A stretch of 36,027 bases of DNA from Trachipleistophora hominis (Eukaryota > Microsporidia > Pleistophoridae): assembly GCA_000316135.1 (NCBI GenBank), contig JH994102.1:1-36027 (forward strand). The letters are read 5' to 3'. Below the pieces are notes generated by a model. The model had not been told where the DNA came from and ran no database searches. It worked only from the letters and a program-made list of their open reading frames with translations. The position numbers and the translations under genes are program-made. Below are positions 19,967 through 29,790 of this stretch, one piece after another (position 1 is the stretch's first letter; each line of letters starts with the position of its first letter).

Positions 19967-20030
19967 ATGAACCAAAGATAAACGATCAGTCTAGCGAAAA
20001 GTGTTTACGGTGTGATAAAGAGTGTTAATG
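19967..20030 (+). repeat. Dispersed intergenic element, copy E (partial)
   Basis: ATGAACCAAAGATAAACGATC followed by GAAAAGTGTTTACGGTGTG resembles copy D with an internal deletion. It is the weakest member of the family and may be a remnant. Confidence 0.35.
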
Positions 20031-20705
20031 AACAAATTTTTTAAAAAATACATTTTTAATTTACAAGGTGAATTATAAAAAGAATCTAAGTGAGAATTGC
20101 TTTGCTGGTATAATTTGAAATTATAAGAATTTAAAGTGCTACAATAGTATTTTAGATCGTATACTAACGGTGAGAAAATGAATATCTACGTGAATAGTTA
20201 TCAGATGAAGGTTATTAGATAAACGCAAACAAGTGAAAAGATAAAAAGGATAATGTTAATATGTTTGATAATCATTAAAGAAAATACACTCACATTATAT
20301 TTAGGAATACAGTCGTTTATTTACACCGGTAGAGCATTCCTCGTTTTTTAAATTAAAGAATTGATCGTTAAAATATTATTGAACAAAAGGGTTTTATACA
20401 CCTGATTTTGTTTGAAAATAGCTTTTGTTAATTAAACAAGTGATTACTAAGAGTGCTATCCCGTGTATGATCCAAAAAACAAAAGTTTTGTAGAAATACA
20501 AATGATTTGTAAAAACGAACCATAGCTAAGCATAAAATACAATTCGCGTATTTGGTAAAAAAGGACCATAACAATACAAACACGTGTTAAATATTGATAT
20601 CTCCTTTTCGCATATATTAAACAAAAAATGTTAACTTTAATACTTTTTAGTGTTTGGTAATCTGTCTAAAAGAACGTAACTATTCCTTTATTTTACATTA
20701 TTAGA

Positions 20706-20840
20706 ATGAATGACTGTTTCACTACGGTTACAGTCCAATTCTTGATTTTGTGTTTAGCTGTAGAAAAATGGATGGTTTATATTACAAAATTAGTTTTATT
20801 TCTGTTATTAACTATTTACATCAGCTCTTACATCGTATGA
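20706..20840 (+). CDS. Possible small two-segment membrane protein, 44 aa
   Basis: MNDCFTTVTVQFLILCLAVE leads into a second hydrophobic segment (KLVLFLLLTIYIS). Hydrophobic ORFs arise easily in AT-rich DNA and there is no C-triplet, so it is only a candidate. It lies 130 bases before the next gene on the same strand. Confidence 0.25.
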   Translation: MNDCFTTVTVQFLILCLAVEKWMVYITKLVLFLLLTIYISSYIV

Positions 20841-20969
20841 TAAGAAATCGTATTACTTAGTAATACACATGCCTATACGAACTATAATACATGAACAGTG
20901 TCTCGGTGCACATGTCTGTATCTAATCAGAACAATTTTATTGATCATTTCAAATTCTTGTGAGCCCTGT

Positions 20970-21338
20970 ATGGCCGATCAATTCAACAAGATTTTTTTCA
21001 AAAAATTGGCGCACATTTTCGACAAATACAAGAACAAAGACGATACATTCGATGAAGGCATCGATATTATAAACTGCAATTCATCAGAACTTGATGAAAT
21101 GTGCGGGGTAAAAACGCTCCAAAAGAACAACAAGCACGAATTGTATACTTCAGCGAAAAAAACTGCTAATGAGTATGAATTTGCACAGGATTACGAGGAT
21201 ATACACTTTTCAAGGATTAACAGGCGAATAGGGAAGGTTATCGTGAGAGAGAAGGCGTGTAGCTTTAGCAATGTGTATGAAAGACGATGTGTGAACAACT
21301 TTGATGATGTTTTTAATTCAGTTTTCAGAAAATTATGA
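20970..21338 (+). CDS. Hypothetical protein, 122 aa
   Basis: I do not recognise this family. The protein starts MADQFNKIFFKKLAHIFDKY, is rich in charged residues, and is probably mixed helical with no membrane segment or signal peptide. The C-terminal third (RINRRIGKVIVREKACSF and on) is basic and could bind nucleic acid or a partner. The ATG at 20970 is chosen over an upstream GTG because CCC (20964-20966) lies directly before it. Its neighbours give no functional hint. Confidence 0.75.
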   Translation: MADQFNKIFFKKLAHIFDKYKNKDDTFDEGIDIINCNSSELDEMCGVKTLQKNNKHELYTSAKKTANEYEFAQDYEDIHFSRINRRIGKVIVREKACSFSNVYERRCVNNFDDVFNSVFRKL

Positions 21339-22555
21339 GTACTTATGGCAGATATGGTTGTATAAATCAGATTGTTAGAAGAGAACGCTTAGTACGAAAC
21401 GGTTGCTCATAATAACGACGGGCAGTTCGTACATTACAACACGTCTCTTATCTGCTAAAGAAGGTTTGAACGAAAAACATTATTTGCCAAGTAAAATAAC
21501 AATTTAATTAAATTACAAATTCTTAGAATAGATACTGCTGAGCAATAACATATAAAAAGTGCTATTTAAGCATAGTGATGCAAGCAAAACTGTTTTTAGA
21601 CACGTTTGTTGCGAAAGATGGCCTTATTGGTTGTTTTCTTAAAGATTCGTGGTTTAGTAGTTTTTATTCAAAGTGCGATTAATTAAGTGTGGGCTGGTAA
21701 TTAAACGGCGTCATACTGAAAAGCGTCTTTTTCATTATTTTATCGTTTACAATTTTAACCACACTCGTTAAATTGACTGTAATAGCTCATCTAAAAGTAG
21801 AACCGGCATTTTAAATTGAACGACCTTCTGTTAAGAAAATACTCAACCGAAAAAAAGAGCAAATATATTTTTTCTTAAAAGTTAATTTAATCATTACCTC
21901 ACACAACAACATTAAAACACACTCTTCTGGTCTACTGGGACTGCCATGGCATCAGCTTTTGGTTCATGTGAAGCAAATGTAAATACATTGTATAGACCAT
22001 TTACGATACATTTTCTACTAGATTGTTCATTTAAAGTTCTCAGCACTACTCAGATATAGATTAGTTATGGTTTATTGTTTGCTGACCAAAAAATATGAAA
22101 ACAAGAATTAAATTTTTAAAAATGCTCTTCTTTACAAAAAAATTGTTCACTGAATGCCGGTCCAGCGTTTTTATCAGCCGTCAAATACCAGCACTAAAAT
22201 TATTATTAAACTACTGTTGACAGACAACTCGTATACAGGAGTTAATCACCGTTTTACGTAGTTTAGTATTTACTAGCAGTAATATTAAATATAGTGGTTA
22301 TTAAAGCAGTTACGAGAGGAGTTTTTTCATTTAATGTGGTCAGTACAACCATAATTAATGAATCGTTTGTTACAGCTCTACATTGAACTCATAGAGCCGC
22401 GTAATTAAACACTGAAAACGGAAAGAAAATTTATTGGCGACAGAGAAACATTCTTGAAAGCATTTTACTTAACATTGTAGAGTATAAAGTGTTTGTATCA
22501 CGGCAGCCGCGTAGAATAGAAGATAATGAACACAAGCGGTACATACAAAAAACTT
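21339..22555. other. Convergent intergenic region
   Basis: This lies between the 122-aa gene and the end of the cyclase-like gene. It contains copy A of the dispersed element (21874-21967). I see nothing else. Confidence 0.6.
21874..21967 (-). repeat. Dispersed intergenic element, copy A
   Basis: On the complement it starts ATGAACCAAAAGC, has a central palindrome TGCCATGGCA, continues CAGAAGAGTGTGTTT and ATGTTGTTGTGTGAGG, and ends in a segment GTAATG...TTAACTTTTAAG that looks like a short intron. Copy B (32504-32608) matches along its full length. The centre in B is GACCATGGTC, so the flanks of CCATGG differ in a compensatory way. Confidence 0.85.
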
Positions 22556-23425
22556 TTAATAATCGCTAAACATATATTTACAGATATCGTTTACGCAAAT
22601 CTTTTCGATTCGAAGACTGGAGCGCACTTTTGAGCCAGGATATTTGATATGCCGGTTATAAACATAATCGCTGACCGTTATCACTTCACTCTTGGCATTA
22701 TCACATAATACATACGCCTCTGCTATCGTCCTTCCAACTATTGAAACACCATAGGGCATCATGACCATGTCCAACCTGCCCTGGTGTATGAGGCAGCGAA
22801 GCCGGAGATTCTCATTCCCTGTAATAAAATTTTTTTGTGAAAACTTTTCCAGCTCGTTGCCAAAGCTCACCGCATCCTGAAAATCTGTAAAGAGGCACAC
22901 CAGAGAGTCTCCCTCAACAGCCACGAGATAACCTCTAAATTGCCGTAACAAACGCTCTGCCTGCCGGAAATGCTTCTTCAGCGCGTTTTTCATTCCACGC
23001 CCGTAATGCCTCATGTAATACGTGCTCTTGACAATGTCCGTCATGAGTATGAAATTGCCCGGATTGAAGTACTTGGCATCCTGCGGAGAAATCGTAAAAT
23101 CAAAGCCAAGCGGCGATGTTATATTGAACGGCTCATTTTGCGCAACTTCTTCGTCCCGCTCGTCTCTTTCTTTTCCCTTCTCACGCGCGTACACTTGGTA
23201 AATAATAAAGCCGAGCCTGCACACCGCGTACACGTAGAACAACCCAAGGAGTGCCACAAGCAGCATGTTGTACAGTAGAGAACACACCACAACCGACAAA
23301 TCACTTGACTTGATGTATCTCAGCAGCCTGCGGCATCTGCCCGTCGCCGTACAAACGCTTGTCCTAAGCACACCTCCCTGTGCAACAGTTTCTTCCCTTA
23401 CTTGCTCATTTTCTTCCCTAGACAT
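22556..23425 (-). CDS. Membrane-anchored class III nucleotide-cyclase-like protein
   Basis: This 289-aa protein has a basic cytosolic N-terminus, a long hydrophobic segment (about 45-78, one or two passes) and a class III adenylate/guanylate cyclase domain (121-289). NFILMTDIVKST (124-135) supplies the first metal Asp (D130) and VEGDSLVCLF (170-179) the second (D173). CLIHQGRLDMV and GRTIAEAYVL (231-240) match the 'GxxVNxAARL' region, but the transition-state Asn and Arg positions are Ala235 and Val239, so cyclase activity may be lost. One domain per chain means a dimer would be needed. A GC-rich CCCC (complement of 23434-23437) precedes the ATG, and the coding region is richer in GC than its neighbours. 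The fold assignment is solid; activity is doubtful. Confidence 0.8.
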   Translation of the reverse strand: MSREENEQVREETVAQGGVLRTSVCTATGRCRRLLRYIKSSDLSVVVCSLLYNMLLVALLGLFYVYAVCRLGFIIYQVYAREKGKERDERDEEVAQNEPFNITSPLGFDFTISPQDAKYFNPGNFILMTDIVKSTYYMRHYGRGMKNALKKHFRQAERLLRQFRGYLVAVEGDSLVCLFTDFQDAVSFGNELEKFSQKNFITGNENLRLRCLIHQGRLDMVMMPYGVSIVGRTIAEAYVLCDNAKSEVITVSDYVYNRHIKYPGSKVRSSLRIEKICVNDICKYMFSDY

Positions 23426-23540
23426 GATAACGCGGGGCGGCCTGTCGTAAATTTATTATAAGCGATTAATTTACCACAAATTCGTAATTTGCTTTGATTT
23501 GGAATTTTTACATACTCGGAAACTTTACACATAACAACAC

Positions 23541-23776
23541 TTAGAAAAGGCAAGTGCCGTGTATGAGCGCTAATGCACTGCTCGACACTTCGTAGAACGC
23601 CTTTCTATCGTAAAATTTGCGAATGTCAAAATCTAGTTTGATAGCAGAGCTACTGATTGGAAGTGAAACGACCGTAAAACATGACAAATCGGTATGTAAT
23701 AAGAATGGACGTGTTATTTGCACAGAGAACAGCGTTTTAAAATCTTAATGCCGCAATTGCAGGGCAGTACACTCAT
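23541..23776 (-). pseudogene. Possible small gene with one-base frameshift
   Basis: From the ATG at 23776 the frame reads MSVLPCNCGIKI and stops after CSLCK. An adjacent frame without an ATG continues with well-composed sequence (LFSVQITRPFLLHTDLSCF ... DIRKFYDRKAFYEVSSS) to a stop at 23541. One added A near the ATTAAGATT junction would give a single protein of about 78 aa. I do not recognise it, and no C-triplet is present. Confidence 0.35.
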
Positions 23777-23844
23777 TTAATGAAAAATATTATCCATATG
23801 AGTTGCTATTCGGTAACTCTGCAGACAAAGCAGCAAATAATGAT

Positions 23845-24081
23845 TTACACACCATGTTGTCTACAAAAACGCGCAATCGGCCCTTTAAAGCGTTTGCCGC
23901 GTGTTTTTGCGCCAATTTTACCGCACCATGTTTTCACGTCTTGTAGTGATATGGCGATGACATTTGTATCAAAAAAATAAATGACAGATAGAAAAGCTAC
24001 TAAAGACAAAATAATGGCTAAGGAACAAAATGATCTTGCCTGTTGAGAATTTGCGTATTTATTGTAAAAGAATTTCTGCAT
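23845..24081 (-). CDS. Small membrane protein, 78 aa
   Basis: MQKFFYNKYANSQQARSF is followed by one clear hydrophobic helix (about residues 17-37) and a basic tail with two Cys (DVKTWCGKIGAKTRGKRF ... ARFCRQHGV). It could be a signal-anchored or type II protein. It starts with a true ATG and has non-random composition, but no C-triplet and no recognised family. Confidence 0.45.
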   Translation of the reverse strand: MQKFFYNKYANSQQARSFCSLAIILSLVAFLSVIYFFDTNVIAISLQDVKTWCGKIGAKTRGKRFKGPIARFCRQHGV

Positions 24082-25047
24082 TTGTGATCGTAAAAAGCGT
24101 ATAATGGCACTTCAAACAGAGCAGTTAATTCTTGTATTTTCTGTAAGAATGTTGTGGTGGTGTTGGGACTGCGCCAGTGAAGCAAATTTTTTATTTTTAA
24201 AATTTGTATCGTTACTACGCATTTTTATTGAACGTATGAAATCGTTTTGGGATATTCTAACCAGTCTTTGGATAATGATCCTCTCCCATTCGAGATAAAT
24301 ATACGCATGCATGGCGCAGTACAACTCACCCGTCAAAAATTTATTTTTCGTGCACTTTTCACCACTATAAACCAATTTTCCTTTTTTGTACGGTTGAACT
24401 TCAGAGCAAATTGGCAGATACTACAGCAATCTGCGTGTAAAATACTTTTTATTGTGCGTGAACATGTACAAAGGCTGTTAGTAGTGTATACATAATGTAA
24501 CTTGTAGCTGCACATGAATAAACATGCATTATGACAATAAGTTTGGCCTACACTCCTAAGTAATATATTCTTGACTAAAAATATTTATCATTGGTCATTT
24601 CGGGCACAAAGAGATTCTCAGGCTTTATTAAGTAAATGATCCACAGAAAACATGTTTATTAACCACATCACCAACGCAGCGCGTACTTTTATCAACTAAA
24701 TTATCAATTTAACACATACTTTTATACATTACGTAAATATTTTGAGAAACTTCCTTTAAGTGATTAAAAAAATCAAAAATTATCATAAACTGAAAATATT
24801 TGCAGACTTAAGAAACATGTTATTAAACGCAGCAGGTTGTTTTATATACAATTCTTTGAAATTGGTTGATATCTGTGTGATATGCTTCTGGAATGTGTCG
24901 CTATCTCGATTTTTAATTTACTTTTTGTGCTAAAAATCTTTAATCAGAGATGAGAAGTATCTAAAGTGACATATAATCAATATTTTGCTGTAAAATTTTA
25001 TTTATTTATTTGCATTCTCCTCTTTACTTTTACATTGTCTGCGATTT

Positions 25048-25233
25048 ATGGTGCTTATTAATACAGAATCATTGCAAGACACCAGTTATTTTGCCCATTT
25101 TGCTTATTACATGGTTATAATTACGTTTTGTATTATTTATTTCTCTCTTATTCTATCCAGAACATCAGTTGAGCACTGCATTCTAAATACGTTCCTTATT
25201 TTAGTATTAATATGCTTATTAGAGATATTATGA
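25048..25233 (+). CDS. Candidate two-pass membrane protein, 61 aa
   Basis: MVLINTESLQDTSYFAHFAY is followed by two hydrophobic helices (about 20-37 and 45-60) separated by a polar turn SRTSVEHC. The size and shape resemble small ER or V-ATPase assembly subunits, but no motif supports a name. It has a true ATG but no C-triplet. In AT-rich DNA such ORFs can be chance. Confidence 0.4.
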   Translation: MVLINTESLQDTSYFAHFAYYMVIITFCIIYFSLILSRTSVEHCILNTFLILVLICLLEIL

Positions 25234-26682
25234 TGCAATCACACTACCAGTAACATATCACAGCACAACTTCATGTTCACAGCCCGACATCAGCTATTTT
25301 ATCGATACTTATTTTTATGAATTACTTTGTTGTGAAAACTCTTTGGTCGTTTTGGATAAGATCATACCATAACTATAATTTACATCTAATTTGTGGCACT
25401 TAAAAGTTATTGTGAAGCGGTGCATAGATTTAAAGGTACCAGCTTGTGATGTTAAGGTTCAAATACGTATCTAGCTTTGAAAATTTAGAAAAATAATTAT
25501 AACAAATGAGAAACTATCTCAATTTTTTGCGCAGCACAATGCTGTCTAACAATATATGAAAATGGTACATTCTTATGTTTGATATAAATGACAGTACATG
25601 TGGTGTTTTGTACGTGTTATACGAATTAAGACGATTTTATTGTACGGAAAATTAGTTCTTGTTTACTTTTTGGCTTCTAAAGGTATGTATTTACTAATTA
25701 TAGATAAACCAAGTATTTATTATCGTAGTGAAGTAAGGACTTTCTTTCTTCATTGTAATATGCATATTTATCAAATTTAGATCCATATTTTAATGTGATA
25801 CAGCCTGATGTTTATTGTATGGCAACCAATCTTGTTATGGTAAGGACAAACTTTGTAGATAATGGTATTTTTGGCCGGAAAATTCTGTCAAAATTGTTCT
25901 ATGTAGATATTTTTTTGACTTTAAAGTTGCTTTTCTATCTGTGAAGACTTTGATGCGCAAGACTTGTCTGTTTAGCGGTATTGATCACGATATGAATCTA
26001 AGAACCAGTATCATTCGTAAAAAAGATAAAAATAGAATACAAACAGAGATATTTACTTACTAACCGTGCAGTTTAAATTTATAATTGCTATAACATTGTT
26101 TTACTCATGGTTTCCTTTATCACACTTTGATAGTTTATTCCAGCCCAGGTAGTTTAGTGTTTGTTTTTACAGTAATCGCTGAATCATTTATGTATAAACA
26201 ACCATATCTTACATGCTTCATCGGTAGAAAATTAAACGTAAGGTTTGTTTTCAACATTTTTATTTTAAAAATTTTTGTAGAAACTTCTAGATTCACCGAA
26301 TTACATTAAACACGTTTCTAACGGAAGAATATGCCTTTTTTCATTTGGATGCAAAAATATTTGCGTAATACTATGGTGTTCGTTGTGGATTAAGAAATCT
26401 ACCAAATCTACAGTACAAAAAATATTATGACCACAGCTCAACAAGTTTGCACATTTAGACCGTCCATTATCATTCGTATTTTATGATCATATTTTGTATC
26501 TACCATTGATAACTTTATATTGACGTAGTAACTTTAGAAAAATATGCTTTCCAGTTTTTATCATACAAATTGAAACGAACAAAGTTTTTAAAAGTTTTAC
26601 ATGCTCGTTTGACTGGACAATGTGCAGCTCTGGTAATTAAACAAATTTTTAGTTAAAAAATGGGCATATTCTACGGACATGT

Positions 26683-26698
26683 TTTATCCCGGGATAAA
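26683..26698. promoter_or_regulatory. 16-bp perfect palindrome TTTATCCCGGGATAAA
   Basis: A GC core in an AT-rich region, with perfect dyad symmetry and no spacer, about 150 bases upstream of the RPC34 start. Such a site suits a dimeric DNA-binding protein; the function is unknown. Confidence 0.5.
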
Positions 26699-26845
26699 TA
26701 CAATATAAACACGATTAGTGTTATAATCTTATATTAGGAATCGTTTGGTTGCTTTTTGGTAAGTTTAACTTTAGAAAAACGATGGAATGCTTAATACGAC
26801 CTTTTTTATGATTTTGACATTAAATGTACACCCACGGTCACCACG

Positions 26846-27553
26846 ATGTCAGTCATAAAACAAGTTTTTGATTTCATACAGGCACAACCAGATGGTGTTA
26901 CGGAAGAGGACATTCTAAAGCGATTTCCCGACCTGTCAAAGGATCAACTGCTCACCGAGCTAACCAAATGGCACTTAGAGAACCGGATCAAAAAAGATAA
27001 GAAAAACAAAATAATGTACGTTAGAAACACAGAGGACGATGAGAAAAGTGTACTGGACGTTCTTAAAAAATCGAAAGGCCAAGGCTGCACAATACGTGAT
27101 ATAAGATTGACCACCAAACTGTCGCAAAACCTGATAACCAAAATTCTAAGAAAGATGCAGGATATGAAGATGGTTAAAGCGGTTAAAGGACAGAAAAACA
27201 GACAAAACATTTTTATGGTCTTTGAGGAAACACCAGATGACGAAGTAACCGGCGGAATATGGTTTAACAACGGTGATGTGGATGTAGAATTTACGAATCA
27301 GCTTATCAAACTGATCTACACGTTTGTGAGAAACAAAACGCGGGATTTAATTTCGTATGACCACAATCCCACGATTGAAGATATAAAATCGTTCATAACA
27401 GAATCAAATGTGCTCTCGATCAATATTAGCATGGCAGACTTGAGAAAAATAATTGACGTGATGGTGTACGGGCAGATATTGTTAGAACTTCGCGACGGTG
27501 ACCGGATAATGTACCGGGCACTGCGCTCACATGAAAATGAGATCTTAAGCTGA
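26846..27553 (+). CDS. RPC34: RNA polymerase III subunit RPC34/RPC6
   Basis: This 235-aa protein is the C34/RPC6 subunit of the Pol III-specific heterotrimer that helps recruit TFIIIB and open promoters. Residues 1-60 and 65-127 form two winged-helix domains (TEEDILKRFPDLSKDQLL; GCTIRDIRLTTKLSQNLI). Residues 134-140, VTGGIWF, followed by EFTNQLIKLIY, are the family signature (VTGGxWYxDxxxDxEF). A third winged helix fills the C-terminus. It is about 80 residues shorter than yeast and animal proteins, and the Cys-rich C-terminal extension that holds an iron-sulfur cluster is missing. CCC (26831-26833) lies upstream of the ATG. Confidence 0.93.
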   Translation: MSVIKQVFDFIQAQPDGVTEEDILKRFPDLSKDQLLTELTKWHLENRIKKDKKNKIMYVRNTEDDEKSVLDVLKKSKGQGCTIRDIRLTTKLSQNLITKILRKMQDMKMVKAVKGQKNRQNIFMVFEETPDDEVTGGIWFNNGDVDVEFTNQLIKLIYTFVRNKTRDLISYDHNPTIEDIKSFITESNVLSINISMADLRKIIDVMVYGQILLELRDGDRIMYRALRSHENEILS

Positions 27554-28371
27554 AAACATCATTTTGACACGATAAAATGGTTGATACGAGTTGTTAGCAT
27601 AAAATGATTTTCAGTTATTTTTTACATAGCGTAGCAGCGGATGTTATTTTCTGGTACTGTACGAATATTTTCGTCCAATTGCGCGTCGTTAAATATTATT
27701 TTGTGATTTATTTCCTATTAAACATGAATGATTGCCGTTCCCCGTCACCAATAATGAATTGTTGCTACGTTCTGCACCCCACAAGTCTTCTTTACACACT
27801 ATAACCATCAAATACAACAATTTACCGCATTTATAACGTTTATACATCGTTTATATACACATGTATCCTAAAAAGTATTTTTTAACTCTTTTACTACGCT
27901 ATATTACCTTAAGAGGTTGACCGTAGACACGGCCAACCTCTCACAGCATCGATATGATTGCAATCAAACCATAACAATATAAAAATAAACGGCCCAACTT
28001 TGTTTGTTACAATAATTTAAATTTTTACCAATTATTAAAAAATTATTCTTCAAATATATTCTCTGTTTCAGAGAGTTTAGCATGAAGCAAGCACTCGTAT
28101 TAAACACCAACGATAAATATCTACTATTCGTCCAGGATATAGCATAAGCACTTAAATGATAAATCATGTTGTTATGCCCTGTCATATTTTATACGTGTTA
28201 TATTCTCCTTTTTTGGGGTTCCTATAAATAGGCCTTGAAGAACCAGTCACATCACAGGAGAACGTCCAATATTGTCTATTTAATCTCTTCTTCCCATTTC
28301 TAAACATTCCGTTTCACGGTGAAATAAATTTGTTTTAGCTCTTTATTAAAAAAATACTTTTCTTAGCACCC
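27554..28371. other. Intergenic region with a strong hairpin
   Basis: There is no confident gene. Short ORFs at 27604-27804 (plus, 66 codons) and 27964-28185 (minus, 73 codons) start with ATG but lack other support. A strong hairpin lies at 27912-27941, and a TATAAATA box at 28223-28230, about 140 bases before the acyltransferase ATG. A CCC abuts that ATG (28369-28371). Confidence 0.5.
27912..27941. other. Strong 12-bp hairpin
   Basis: AGAGGTTGACCG, loop TAGACA, then CGGCCAACCTCT. Eleven of twelve positions pair, with one A-C mismatch. The GC-rich stem is unusual for this AT-rich spacer. It is about 360 bases past RPC34 and 430 bases before the acyltransferase gene. It may be part of a small RNA or a regulatory element. 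Confidence 0.65.
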
Positions 28372-29790
28372 ATGAGACGATCCTTTCTGAACGATGCGGC
28401 AGACTTGGTCAGCTTGGGCACCAGGTCCATCAACGCAGACTCTTTTACCAAGTGTTTCTCACCAATATCAGCGCTAGAAATGCATCATTCGGGTGTTTTG
28501 TACATATTTTCTATTCTCATCCGCTATCTTCTGTTATTTCCTCTGCGATTTACGTTTTTTATCGCCGGCACGCTCGTTTTTGCGTTCTTTTTTCTCGTTG
28601 GGGTCATTTTCAAGAGCGATCGGATAATCGCGTTCTCCTTCTGGCTCTATTGCAACGTGTTCTGCATGTCCTTTGGAGCACGGATCAGGAATCATGGAAA
28701 CAAAAAGTGGCTCAACGTGCCGCATGTATACGTGGCGAACCACACCTCATTTCTTGATTTCATAGTTCTCAGCTCGCACAAGTTCTGCCACGCGAGTCTT
28801 GCCGAGAACCATGGCGGTCTTTTCGGATTTTTCTTCAAAAATCTGCTCCTAAGAAATGGGAGCCTTTACTTCAAGCGGTGCGAGAAAAACGACAAGAGTA
28901 TTGTCAAGGAGAGGATCAAACAGCACATACAGAGCATGAAGACGCCCATGCTGATATTTCCGGAGGGCACGTGCGTCAATAACAAGTACACGGTTATGTT
29001 TCAGAAAAGCGTTTTTGAAATTGATGCTACGATTTGTCCTGTGGCCATAAAATACAAAAGAACGCTTTTTGACCCGTACTGGAACAGAAGAAGGCACACG
29101 TTCACCGAGCACCTGCTGTATCTCATGTCTCGGTGGTGCATAGATGTTGACGTGTACTGGATGGACCCTGTGAATAGAGGAAAGAAGGAAAGTGTATTTG
29201 ATTTTATGAATCGTGTGAAGACTGCCATAAGTGCGAAGGGCGGCCTTGTATCGCTGAAGTGGAACGGGTACATGAAAAACAGGATAATTGTGAAGGACAT
29301 AGAAATACTGCGCGCAGCGTTTCGGCAAACGTATTTGGATGTGATTGGTGAGCGTGCGCACGAGAATAAGCAGGTGGTGTCAGAAGACGTGATATGCAAG
29401 AATTTCAGTATGAACGATTTGGACAATGTTGGCGAGAAAACGAACGGACAGATCGTTAAGAGTACAAAAAATGGAAAACACAACGTGATTTACTTCCGGC
29501 AGGACAAGAGTGCGCCGTCGTCATCCGCAGGTGTTCACAGCGAACAGAACACCACGAATAGAAAGCAGGGAGGACGAAGTGCCCGTAGAAAGGAGCTGTA
29601 TGTGTGCGAAAATCCTGAGTTAATTTATTTCGATACTACAAATTATGACACGTTTATAAAAACAGTCTTGAACCGGTATTCGTTGATAAAATACCAGAGA
29701 TGCGATGTAAAGTGCGATTTTGATAATTTTCTTGTCAAAACGATGAAGGTGGGATGTTCGTGCAACAACAAAAAATTTTTAAAAAAATGA
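28372..29790 (+). CDS. GPAT3/4-like ER glycerol-3-phosphate acyltransferase
   Basis: This is a 472-aa PlsC-family acyltransferase that would transfer an acyl-CoA chain to glycerol-3-phosphate (or lysophosphatidate). Two membrane segments (about 40-62 and 63-84) precede motif I NHTSFLDF (H124, D129), the GPAT3/4-specific HGGLFGFFFK, motif III FPEGTCVNN (195-204) and motif IV CPVAIKY (222-228). The block YWMDPVNR ... FMNRVKTAISAKGGLVSLKWNG also follows GPAT3/4. All catalytic residues are intact. A low-complexity Ser/Lys-rich linker (about 350-405) and a Cys-containing tail extend the C-terminus. CCC directly abuts the ATG. The next two genes on this strand are also lipid genes. Confidence 0.92.
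   Translation: MRRSFLNDAADLVSLGTRSINADSFTKCFSPISALEMHHSGVLYIFSILIRYLLLFPLRFTFFIAGTLVFAFFFLVGVIFKSDRIIAFSFWLYCNVFCMSFGARIRNHGNKKWLNVPHVYVANHTSFLDFIVLSSHKFCHASLAENHGGLFGFFFKNLLLRNGSLYFKRCEKNDKSIVKERIKQHIQSMKTPMLIFPEGTCVNNKYTVMFQKSVFEIDATICPVAIKYKRTLFDPYWNRRRHTFTEHLLYLMSRWCIDVDVYWMDPVNRGKKESVFDFMNRVKTAISAKGGLVSLKWNGYMKNRIIVKDIEILRAAFRQTYLDVIGERAHENKQVVSEDVICKNFSMNDLDNVGEKTNGQIVKSTKNGKHNVIYFRQDKSAPSSSAGVHSEQNTTNRKQGGRSARRKELYVCENPELIYFDTTNYDTFIKTVLNRYSLIKYQRCDVKCDFDNFLVKTMKVGCSCNNKKFLKK

Larger units (their letters stand above)
18813..20969. other. Long intergenic region
   Basis: No confident gene. Two hairpins follow CCT3 (18854-18879 and 18891-18904). One weak copy of the dispersed element lies at 19967-20030. 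A 44-codon ORF at 20706-20840 encodes two hydrophobic segments. A minus-strand open frame near 19684-19886 is not convincing. Confidence 0.5.
23426..24540. other. Patch of short overlapping ORFs
   Basis: Composition here is less AT-rich than the DNA further right, and several frames on both strands look coding-like without being full genes. Besides the two entries inside it, the stretch 24104-24515 is open in two plus and two minus frames. One minus frame (24333-24515) has CxC and CCxxC Cys spacing. A decayed gene or small transferred segment is possible; I cannot choose the strand. Confidence 0.4.
24541..26845. other. Long intergenic region
   Basis: Mostly featureless AT-rich DNA. It contains a candidate 61-aa membrane protein (25048-25233), a weak 60-codon ORF (25598-25780), a 25-codon ORF at 26660-26737 and a 16-bp perfect palindrome at 26683-26698. 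Confidence 0.5.

Noticed and set aside
21951..21967. CAGCTTTTGGTTCATG compared with the 5' end of U2 snRNA (CGGCCTTTTGGCTAAGATC)
   Set aside because: The match is only about eight bases and the rest of U2, including the branch-recognition sequence, is missing.
25441..25475. GGTTCAAATAC resembling a tRNA B box
   Set aside because: No A box, acceptor stem or cloverleaf can be built around it; no tRNA was found elsewhere either.
25598..25780. 60-codon ORF containing a GTATGT...TACTAATTATAG intron-like string
   Set aside because: There is no conserved motif at the junction, no start signal, and such strings are common in AT-rich DNA.
26757..26773. GTAAGTTTAACTTTAG, an intron-like string upstream of RPC34
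   Set aside because: It is only 16 nt long, below known microsporidian introns, and no exon with a start codon precedes it.
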